Below are positions 57,153-64,000 of a stretch of DNA of 64,000 nt, piece after piece; the stretch's first letter is position 1, and each line of letters opens with the position of its first letter. This DNA comes from an uncultured Tolumonas sp. (lineage in GTDB: Bacteria; Pseudomonadota; Gammaproteobacteria; Enterobacterales; Aeromonadaceae): contig NZ_OY781378.1 in assembly GCF_963676665.1 (NCBI RefSeq), forward strand, positions 1,208,001-1,272,000. The letters are read 5' to 3'. A program made the position numbers and the translations under genes. The notes below the pieces were generated by a model. That model saw nothing but the letters and a program-made list of their open reading frames with translations. It did no database searches and had not been told where the DNA came from.

Positions 57153-58343
57153 ATGTTTGAGAAGGTGACTCAGGCTCCAGCCGACCCTATTTTGGGTTTA
57201 ACCGAAGAATTCCGTAATGACCCGCGCACTAACAAAATCAATCTGGGTGTTGGTATTTATAAAGATGAAGCGGGTGCCACGCCAATTCTCAACTGTGTGA
57301 AGAAAGCAGAAAAAATTCTGCTGGAAACAGAAACCACCAAGAACTACCTGAGTATTGAAGGTAATCTGGAATATGGTCAGCTGGTGCAGGAACTGTTGTT
57401 TGGTGCTGATCATGAAATCGTGACCAGCAAACGAGCTAAAACAGCACAAGCACCGGGCGGCACTGGTGCACTGCGTATTGGTGCTGAGTTTTTATTCCGC
57501 CAGGGCATTTCTAAGAAAGTTTGGATCTCTAATCCGACCTGGGTAAACCATTTCCAGGTATTCGGTGTCGCAGGAATGGAAACCGCGGAATACCGTTATT
57601 ATGATGCAGCCAATAAGAACCTTGATTTTAATGGCATGCTGGAATCATTATCTGCTGCGGTAGCAGGTGATGTAGTGCTGCTGCATGGTTGCTGCCATAA
57701 CCCAACCGGTGTTGATCCATCACTGGAACAGTGGGAAGTGTTAGCAAAGTTCTGTGCCGAACGTAAATTGCTGCCATTCTTTGACTTTGCTTATCAAGGC
57801 TTCGGTCGTGGCGTTGAAGAAGATGCGGCTGGTCTGCGTGCTTTTGCTAAGTATAACAAAGAGTTGCTGGTTGCCAGCTCCTTCTCTAAAAACTTTGGTC
57901 TGTATAATGAGCGTGTCGGTGCCATCACGCTGATTACTGATAATAGCGAAGTTGCACTGCGTGCCTTCAGCCAGATCAAAACTACCATTCGCGCAAACTA
58001 CTCTAATCCGCCATCACACGGCGCTGCAGTAGTTGCGACTGTGCTGAAAGATACAGCTTTGCGTACTGAATGGATCGCCGAAGTTAAAGCCATGCGCGAT
58101 CGTATTTGGGAAATGCGTGAATTATTCGTGCAGAAACTGAAAGCGAAAGGTATTCAGCAGGATTTCAGTTTTATCACGGAACAAAATGGCATGTTCTCAT
58201 TCTCTGGTTTGAATAAAGATCAGGTAACTCGTCTGAACAAAGAGTTCGCGATCTATATCGTTGGTTCTGGCCGTATCAGCGTTGCCGGTATTACCAGAAA
58301 TAACATCGAAGCCCTGATTGAAGGCATCGCAGCAGTGATCTGA
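57153..58343 (+). CDS. aspC: Aspartate aminotransferase AspC
   Basis: 396 aa, identical in length to E. coli AspC. PLP enzyme interconverting aspartate and glutamate. Seen: the [15 protein letters not shown] start, [22 protein letters not shown], and the PLP-binding Lys in [15 protein letters not shown]. An AGGACG site precedes the ATG. aspC also lies downstream of mukB in E. coli. TyrB is less likely given the overall match. Confidence 0.94.
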   Translation: MFEKVTQAPADPILGLTEEFRNDPRTNKINLGVGIYKDEAGATPILNCVKKAEKILLETETTKNYLSIEGNLEYGQLVQELLFGADHEIVTSKRAKTAQAPGGTGALRIGAEFLFRQGISKKVWISNPTWVNHFQVFGVAGMETAEYRYYDAANKNLDFNGMLESLSAAVAGDVVLLHGCCHNPTGVDPSLEQWEVLAKFCAERKLLPFFDFAYQGFGRGVEEDAAGLRAFAKYNKELLVASSFSKNFGLYNERVGAITLITDNSEVALRAFSQIKTTIRANYSNPPSHGAAVVATVLKDTALRTEWIAEVKAMRDRIWEMRELFVQKLKAKGIQQDFSFITEQNGMFSFSGLNKDQVTRLNKEFAIYIVGSGRISVAGITRNNIEALIEGIAAVI

Positions 58344-58363
58344 TTTTCATCGCAGCAGTAAAT

Positions 58364-58393
58364 AAAAAAGCCCTGAGTTTCAGGGCTTTTTTT
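58364..58393 (+). terminator. Terminator of aspC
   Basis: AAAAAAGCCCTGA / TCAGGGCTTTTTT with loop GTT and seven T. Confidence 0.93.
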
Positions 58394-58410
58394 GTAGATA
58401 AAACGCAGAA

Positions 58411-58437
58411 TAAAAAAAGGGAGCCTAAGCTCCCTTA
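58411..58437 (-). terminator. Terminator of the BMP transporter operon
   Basis: AAGGGAGC-CTAA-GCTCCCTT, read leftward followed by seven T; 22 bases past the stop of the binding-protein gene. Confidence 0.9.
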
Positions 58438-58458
58438 AATAGATTTGTGATCAGTAAA

Positions 58459-59541
58459 TTATTTAGCAACGGTAGCGTCGATACCTTCAACAAACCAGTT
58501 GATCTGAGCCAGTTCTGCGTCAGTCAGTGAATGACCGGCAGCAACTACTTCTTTACCGGTGTTGTCTTTCAATGGACCAGTAAATGGTTTCAGCTCACCA
58601 GATTTGATTTTGTCGTAGTTGGTTTTGATCGCATCTTTCACATTTTGTGGCAGATTGTCATTGATAGACGCCAGTTTAACTACGTCTTCAGCAAAACCAC
58701 CCCAGTAGTCCTGCGGTTTCCAGCTACCATCTTTAACTGCCTGCACAGTCTTCAGATAGTGTGGTTCCCAGTTGTCCTGAATCGAGAAGATATGTGCTTT
58801 TGGCGCGAAATGAGAGACATCCGATGCCTGACCAACTGCACGAATACCTCGTTTTTCAGCAACCAGCATTGGAGCTGGGCTGTCGGTATGCTGCATCATT
58901 ACGTCAACGCCTTGATCGATCAGCGCGTTTGCGGCATCTGTTTCTTTACCCGGATCATACCAAGAGTTTACCCAGACGATTTTAATTTTCACGTTTGGAT
59001 TAACAGATTTAGCGCCCATGAAGGTTGCATCGATATCACGATATACTTCAGGGATCGGGAATGAAGCGATGTAACCAATAGTGTTGGATTTAGTCAGCAA
59101 ACCTGCAGCTACACCAGCTACATAACGGCCTTCATAAGCACGTTGAATGTAAGTAGATACGTTTTTAGTGCGTTTATAACCGGTCGCGTGTTCGAAGATC
59201 ACGTTAGGGAATTTTTTCGCTACTTTCAGAGTCGGGTTCATGAAACCGAAAGAGGTGGTGAAAATGATTTTATTACCACCTTTAGCCAGTTGCGTGATCA
59301 CACGTTCAGCATCAGCACCTTCAGCCACGTTTTCAACATAAGTAGTTTTGATCTGACCTGGCAGTGCTTTTTCCAGCTCTTTACGTGCACGATCATGTTC
59401 ATAGCTCCAGCCATGATCACCTACCGGGCCGACGTACACAAAACCAACTTTCATTGGTTCTTCGGCTGCCGATGCGGCTGAAACAGCGCAGCCGGCAGTC
59501 AATGCGGCTACAGCCAGTAAACGAAAAATCCTTGTTTTCAT
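58459..59541 (-). CDS. BMP/PnrA-family nucleoside ABC transporter substrate-binding protein
   Basis: 360 aa from the ATG at 59541 (GGAGAAA upstream); the frame runs 11 codons further without support. Signal peptide KTRIFRLLAVAALTAGCAVSAASA; the Cys in LTAGC is only a weak lipobox, so a soluble periplasmic form (cut after ASA) is equally likely. KVGFVYVGPVGDHGWSYEHDRA and IIFTTSFGFMNP are BMP-family stretches. PnrA/Med relatives bind purine nucleosides. Last gene of the leftward importer operon, with an 83-base gap before it. Confidence 0.9.
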   Translation of the reverse strand: MKTRIFRLLAVAALTAGCAVSAASAAEEPMKVGFVYVGPVGDHGWSYEHDRARKELEKALPGQIKTTYVENVAEGADAERVITQLAKGGNKIIFTTSFGFMNPTLKVAKKFPNVIFEHATGYKRTKNVSTYIQRAYEGRYVAGVAAGLLTKSNTIGYIASFPIPEVYRDIDATFMGAKSVNPNVKIKIVWVNSWYDPGKETDAANALIDQGVDVMMQHTDSPAPMLVAEKRGIRAVGQASDVSHFAPKAHIFSIQDNWEPHYLKTVQAVKDGSWKPQDYWGGFAEDVVKLASINDNLPQNVKDAIKTNYDKIKSGELKPFTGPLKDNTGKEVVAAGHSLTDAELAQINWFVEGIDATVAK

Positions 59542-59624
59542 GCGTATTTCTCCGATCATTTTTAAGAAACACAAGCCAAAGCTTGCGGCTCATCAATTAC
59601 ACAGCTAAAGCAATCGATGAAAAA

Positions 59625-60551
59625 TTATACTCTGGAATCAAAGGTTTGGCCCAATGACATTGGGGCCGCCAGTTTTTCTTTCATCCGGTTGGAACCGATA
59701 AATATCATCACTATCAGCGTAGCCAGATATGGCAGCATGGCTAACAGGCTAGGGGAGATCTTGATGCCTAACCCTTGTAGTACCAGATGCATGATGCTGG
59801 CGATACCAAACAGATAGGCGCCCAGCACCAGATTTTTAGTCTTCCATGATGCGAAAACGACCAGTGCCAGAGCAATCCAGCCGCGGCCTCCAGTCATGTT
59901 TTCCATCCACATTGGTGTATAAGCTAATGACATGTAAGAACCTGCCAGACCCGCCATGGCGCCACCAAATAGGATCGCCAGATAACGTACAGTCAGAACC
60001 GGCAGCCCAATCGCATTGGCATTATGCGGATTTTCACCAACAGCTCGCAGAATCAAACCGGCACGGGTGCGGACACAGAACCAGCCTACCAGCAGTACCA
60101 TCAACCAGCTGATATAAATCAGCAAGTCATGAGAGAAAAGTAGTGTACCAATAAAAGGTATATCGCCCAGCACTGGGATACGGATGCCTGTAAATCCTTT
60201 TACAGTTTGGCCGACATATGCCGAACCGATAAAGGCACTGAGTCCGGTACCAAAGATGGTTAACGCCAGACCGGTCGCTACCTGATTAGCACGTAAATGC
60301 ATACTGATTACACCGAACAATAGTGACATCAGCATGCCTGCTAACATGGCGGCTAAGACACCTAAGAACAAAGATCCGGTGCTGAATGCAGCAATAAAAC
60401 CGCATACCGCGCCCATCAGCATCATACCTTCCTGACCGAGATTTAGTACGCCTGACTTTTCACAGACCATTTCGCCTAAAGCAACCAGCAATAACGGTGT
60501 ACCCGTTTTAATGGCTGCCGTCAGAATTTGCAAAAGCAGTTCATTATCCAT
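59625..60551 (-). CDS. BMP-type ABC transporter permease (YufQ-like)
   Basis: 308 aa, about nine membrane segments. GTPLLLVALGEMVCEKSGVLNLGQEGMMLMG at the start is the BPD_transp_2 signature of the nucleoside/BMP group (YufQ/NupQ). Overlaps the upstream permease by eight bases, so the two are coupled and should form a heterodimer. Confidence 0.9.
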   Translation of the reverse strand: MDNELLLQILTAAIKTGTPLLLVALGEMVCEKSGVLNLGQEGMMLMGAVCGFIAAFSTGSLFLGVLAAMLAGMLMSLLFGVISMHLRANQVATGLALTIFGTGLSAFIGSAYVGQTVKGFTGIRIPVLGDIPFIGTLLFSHDLLIYISWLMVLLVGWFCVRTRAGLILRAVGENPHNANAIGLPVLTVRYLAILFGGAMAGLAGSYMSLAYTPMWMENMTGGRGWIALALVVFASWKTKNLVLGAYLFGIASIMHLVLQGLGIKISPSLLAMLPYLATLIVMIFIGSNRMKEKLAAPMSLGQTFDSRV

Positions 60552-61614
60552 TCTGAGCTTCCTTAGCGGTTACTTTTACTAAGCGATATTTCAGCAGGAA
60601 ATCACTGGCGAGCAGCAGAAACAGCAGTGCGCCCTGAAATAAGCCGGTGATTGCGGTCGGAACACCTAACTCAATCTGAGCCATGTCGCCGCCCATATAG
60701 ATCAACCCCAGAAACAGACCGGATAGCAGCATACCAATCGGGTGCAAGCGGCCTAGCCATGCGACGATAATTGCGGCATAACCATAACCCGGTGATACCG
60801 ATGGGATCAGCTGACCAATAGGGCCTGAAACTTCACACGCACCAGCCAGACCAGCTAATGCACCAGACAACAGCATGATGCCCCAACGCAAGCGACGAAT
60901 AGAAAAACCGGCATAGTGGGCGGATGACTCATCGTGCCCCAATACGCGGATCTGGAAGCCTAACCAAGTAAAGCGTAATAAGACCCAGCATAACACTGCA
61001 GCAAGTAACGCAAATAACACGCCCAAATGTACTCGGGTATTTTCAATCAGGATCGGTAACAGCTGTGAATCAGTAAACATCGCTGATTCAGGAAAGCCCA
61101 TACCTTCTGGGTCTTTCAGCGGTCCATGCACGGCCCATTGCAATGCGTAAAGGGCAATGTAGTTCAACATGATGGTAGATAAGATGATATTGCTGTTGAA
61201 CCATTGACGCAGTGCAATCGCAATACCGGACCAGGCCATACCGGCCAGAACACCAGCAATCAGGGCAAACCAGACGCTGAGCGAGTTATCAGCAAAATGC
61301 AGACTGACCGCACTACCGACGACAGCGCCCATCAAAAGTTGACCTTCAGCACCGATATTCCACAAATTAGCCTGATAACAAAGTGCCAAGCCAATTGCAC
61401 AAAGTAGCATCGGTGCGGTTTTTACTAATAACTCGCCTATGTTGTAACCATCGGCAAGTGGGCTGATAAAGAACACATGCATTGCATGAAACGGATCTTT
61501 GCCCAGAAAACTAAAGAGCCCCATTCCCAGCAGAACAGTAAAAAACACCGCAATTAACGGTGAAACTATCTGCAGATACCACGGGATAAACGTACGAGGT
61601 TGAAATTGCCACAT
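60544..61614 (-). CDS. BMP-type ABC transporter permease (YufP-like)
   Basis: 356 aa, with about nine membrane segments and the GLALCYQANLWNIGAEGQLLMGAVVG signature, the YufP/NupP counterpart of the neighbouring permease. Six bases after the ATPase gene. Confidence 0.9.
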   Translation of the reverse strand: MWQFQPRTFIPWYLQIVSPLIAVFFTVLLGMGLFSFLGKDPFHAMHVFFISPLADGYNIGELLVKTAPMLLCAIGLALCYQANLWNIGAEGQLLMGAVVGSAVSLHFADNSLSVWFALIAGVLAGMAWSGIAIALRQWFNSNIILSTIMLNYIALYALQWAVHGPLKDPEGMGFPESAMFTDSQLLPILIENTRVHLGVLFALLAAVLCWVLLRFTWLGFQIRVLGHDESSAHYAGFSIRRLRWGIMLLSGALAGLAGACEVSGPIGQLIPSVSPGYGYAAIIVAWLGRLHPIGMLLSGLFLGLIYMGGDMAQIELGVPTAITGLFQGALLFLLLASDFLLKYRLVKVTAKEAQNG

Positions 61615-61620
61615 GGTGGT

Positions 61621-63141
61621 TTATTCCTGCTCCAGAAATTGTCCGGCCATCCACTGACCGATCTGATTCGTGCTGGTGTCCTGAGTTTGAACCACAGGCG
61701 AAAGATGTCCATCGAACAGTGCGGCAATGCGATCACTGATCAGGAACAGTTCATCCAAATCTTCAGAAATCACCACAATAGCCGCACCGCGATCGCGCAA
61801 TTCCATCAGTTCACGGTAGATTGCATTTGCCGCGCCAATATCAACACCCCAAGTTGGGTGAGCGCATACAAAAACATTCGGTTCGAGCGCGAGTTCACGA
61901 CCGATGATAAATTTCTGTAGGTTACCGCCGGAAAGTGATTGGGCGGGCGCATGTTCGTTGTGACATTTGACTTGATGTTGTTCAATGACATCACGAGTCC
62001 GGGCAGAAACTTTATGCCATTTCACCCAACCAAAGCGTTTCAAACCCAGCGTAGCGTTTGTCAGCAGCAAGTTTTCACGGAGGCTCATTTTGGGTGCAGC
62101 ACCGTGACCGAGACGCTCGGCAGGTACATAAGCCATACCCAGACGGCGGCGGCGACCGACATTCAGTCGACCAACGGGCTTGCCATTCATGATGATCTGA
62201 TCGCTGTGCGTACTAACCCGCTCACCACTCAGAATACTGAGTAACTCTTCCTGACCATTACCAGCGACACCGGCAATCCCCAAAATTTCACCACCACGCA
62301 GCGAGAAATTAAGCTTTTTCAGCGCGCAGGCAAAGGGGTTTGGTGCTGATGCAGAGAGGTCTTTAATTTCTAGATTAATTTTTTTGCTGGAGCGACGTTC
62401 ATAGGTTTCAGCAATCGCGCTGTCACCCACCATCATCCGGGCGATACTTTCTGGCGTTTCATTGGAAGGAATACAGGCGCCGGTTACTCGTCCACCACGT
62501 AATATGGTGGCGTTATGACAAAGAGCCGTCACTTCTTTTAGTTTGTGACTGATAAACAGGATCGTACAACCATCAGCAGCAAGCTGACGTAATACAACAA
62601 ACAGGCTATCCACTTCCTGAGGCGTCAATACCGATGTCGGCTCATCAAGAATAAGCAGTTTGACCTGTTGGATCAGGCAGCGAAGAATTTCTACTCGTTG
62701 GCGTTCGCCCATGGACAAGCTAAACACATAACGATCTGGATCGATATTCAGTCCATAATTACCCGACAGCTCACGGATGCGTCCTGCTAGATCACCGATT
62801 TGTTCCCGCATCGACGGGGTTAGACACAAAGCGATGTTTTCCGTGACGGAAAGTGTTTCAAACAGCGAAAAATGCTGGAACACCATACCGATACCTAATT
62901 CGCGGGCATGAGAAGGAGAGCGGATCTGCAACTCCTGACCATCCCACACGATGGAACCACTGTCCGGGGTCACCAAACCATAAATGATTTTGACCAAGGT
63001 TGACTTTCCTGCACCATTTTCACCCAATAGTGCATGGATTTCACCACGTTCGAGCTTCAAATTGATCTTGTCGTTCGCAAGACAGCCGGGATATTGCTTT
63101 TTGATATCCCACAATTCAAGCTGGTAATGATGTGTTGTCAT
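61621..63141 (-). CDS. BMP-type ABC transporter ATP-binding protein (YufO-like)
   Basis: 506 aa with two fused ABC domains. First: Walker A GENGAGKST at about 38-46, LSMGERQRVEI signature, LLILDEPTSVLTP. Second: the degenerate P-loop GVAGNGQEE and LSGGNLQKFIIGRELA, typical of sugar- and nucleoside-type double ATPases (RbsA, YufO). First gene of the operon. The AGAGG at its start abuts the ATG without spacing, so initiation may be weak or a different start used. Confidence 0.9.
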   Translation of the reverse strand: MTTHHYQLELWDIKKQYPGCLANDKINLKLERGEIHALLGENGAGKSTLVKIIYGLVTPDSGSIVWDGQELQIRSPSHARELGIGMVFQHFSLFETLSVTENIALCLTPSMREQIGDLAGRIRELSGNYGLNIDPDRYVFSLSMGERQRVEILRCLIQQVKLLILDEPTSVLTPQEVDSLFVVLRQLAADGCTILFISHKLKEVTALCHNATILRGGRVTGACIPSNETPESIARMMVGDSAIAETYERRSSKKINLEIKDLSASAPNPFACALKKLNFSLRGGEILGIAGVAGNGQEELLSILSGERVSTHSDQIIMNGKPVGRLNVGRRRRLGMAYVPAERLGHGAAPKMSLRENLLLTNATLGLKRFGWVKWHKVSARTRDVIEQHQVKCHNEHAPAQSLSGGNLQKFIIGRELALEPNVFVCAHPTWGVDIGAANAIYRELMELRDRGAAIVVISEDLDELFLISDRIAALFDGHLSPVVQTQDTSTNQIGQWMAGQFLEQE

Positions 63142-63468
63142 CCTCTTTACGACACTCCGAAAAAATTGATGTGGGAGTTAAGCAAAAAATCGTCCAATTT
63201 GCCATTTTTTCTGTATGTGAAATCACTGATCAGCGAAAAAATCACCATGTGAAGAGGGCGATCAGCCGAATAATGTAGCGGATATGTAAAATGCAGGCAT
63301 ATGTCTAGCTTCAATACGGACTCACTGTATTTTAGTGGCGCTGAATTCGTTCCGATTATTTTATAACCGATAACTCATATTTTTCCTGCATTATTTTGAT
63401 GTTGAGAATAGATATGTTGTTGAAAGCGTTTTTCTCTTCGGTTTTTTCTTTTTTATGGCATGGAACAA
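63142..63468. other. Intergenic region upstream of the importer operon and helD
   Basis: 327 bases between divergent genes. It must hold promoters for both, but I see no clear sigma-70 pair, operator palindrome, terminator or small gene. Confidence 0.5.
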
Positions 63469-64000
63469 ATGAGTAACTTAGAACTAAAACGAAGCTGGTT
63501 GGCGCAGTTATTTTTTGGACGGCAAGATGCGGTTTTAGCGCATCAAACAAGCGGATTGAGCATTGCAGATGATTCCAAAAAACAGTTGTTACCATTTGCC
63601 CGCATGAATGCCAAACCAGAAATAAAGCATTGTTTGTTTTGGTCTGATCTTTATATCACGACAGCACGGAAAACCTATCTTTATCGTGGTTTTTCTCGAA
63701 CTCGTTTACGTCAGTTGGTGGTGTTGTTGAATCAAGGCTGGCAAAGTCATATCGAGCAACAATTAAATGCAGAGTATATAAATGCCAAAGCGATAAAAGC
63801 CGAAATACGTGCTTTTGTAGATAGCTCTGCCTATCGGCGTGACTCACAACGTCAGTGGCTGGTGAATCGCTGTCAGGCTGTTTCTTCGGTATCTGCCGCG
63901 TTAAAAGCGCAATTTGCTACGCCTCTTCAGCAATCGACATTTAAATATCTGGCTGCTTTTGTTGCTGCATCGGAAGATAAAGTGAAAAAAGCAAATGCCA
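63469..64000 (+). CDS. helD: DNA helicase IV-like protein, N-terminal part, cut by window end
   Basis: The frame is open from the ATG at 63469 (or 63460) to the window edge, about 177 residues. The N-terminal pattern LLPFARMNAKPEIKHCLFWS then DLYITTARKTYLYRGFS resembles HelD of E. coli (IPFNQLLAIHCKRGLVWGEL) before its UvrD-type helicase core, which would lie beyond the edge. HelD is an SF1 3'-5' DNA helicase. The Walker A motif is not yet reached, so the call is tentative. Confidence 0.6.
   Translation, partial: MSNLELKRSWLAQLFFGRQDAVLAHQTSGLSIADDSKKQLLPFARMNAKPEIKHCLFWSDLYITTARKTYLYRGFSRTRLRQLVVLLNQGWQSHIEQQLNAEYINAKAIKAEIRAFVDSSAYRRDSQRQWLVNRCQAVSSVSAALKAQFATPLQQSTFKYLAAFVAASEDKVKKANA

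Overview
The window is an ordinary gammaproteobacterial chromosome segment with moderate G+C, little mobile DNA and strong conserved gene order. Blocks typical of facultatively anaerobic gammaproteobacteria are present: rlmKL-uup-rmf-fabA-lonB-like, nrdA-nrdB-yfaE, ubiG/gyrA, rsxABCDGE-nth, and elyC-cmoM-mukFEB-aspC. Together with motY beside rnt, a pilU gene and a DUF3466 protein in the slot where enterobacteria carry pqiABC, they point to an Aeromonadales/Vibrionales-type relative. A Tolumonas-like organism is my best guess, from overall resemblance only.

Layout. 0-5.5 kb: a fructosamine-kinase-like protein with an altered catalytic motif, pilU, an EamA exporter, rsuA, an HD-GYP protein and an initiator tRNA with its own promoter. 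5.6-14.4 kb: a translation and lipid block (rlmKL, uup, a DUF3466 protein with a GlyGly-CTERM-like tail, rmf, fabA, lonB-like). 14.4-18.7 kb: a probable GcvB-like small RNA, a DTW-domain gene, a divergent LysR/DHA2-MFS pair, a small YoaC-like gene and a decayed LysE fragment. 18.7-27.7 kb: yfaE-nrdB-nrdA with an NrdR box, a HAD phosphatase (mupP-like) with ubiG, gyrA and a secreted lysozyme-inhibitor-like protein. 27.8-33.9 kb: glgX, dusC, rnt, uraA, motY. 34-40.7 kb: the Rsx/Rnf operon followed by nth and gloA, all leftward. 40.8-47.7 kb: an EamA exporter, small conserved proteins (DUF2750, YgjP-like, VF530), a TauE-type exporter, the OLD-family nuclease ybjD, pfkA and tpiA. 48-58.3 kb: elyC, cmoM, mukFEB, a fourth gene that looks like a degenerate DUF2220/JetD (Toprim) protein, and aspC. 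58.4-63.1 kb: a BMP/PnrA-type nucleoside ABC importer. The right edge cuts the start of a helD-like gene.

How the parts work together. nrdAB plus yfaE form a complete class Ia ribonucleotide reductase with cofactor-maintenance ferredoxin. The rsx genes form a membrane electron-transfer complex (RsxA/E/D/G in the membrane, RsxB and RsxC carrying Fe-S clusters). mukF, mukE and mukB overlap and make one condensin; the gene behind them is the most unusual item, because DUF2220/Toprim proteins are the nuclease subunits of Wadjet and MksBEFG systems and are not part of the textbook MukBEF operon. I see no CRISPR array, transposase or prophage gene. Functional names come from motif and family recognition by eye; no database search was possible.
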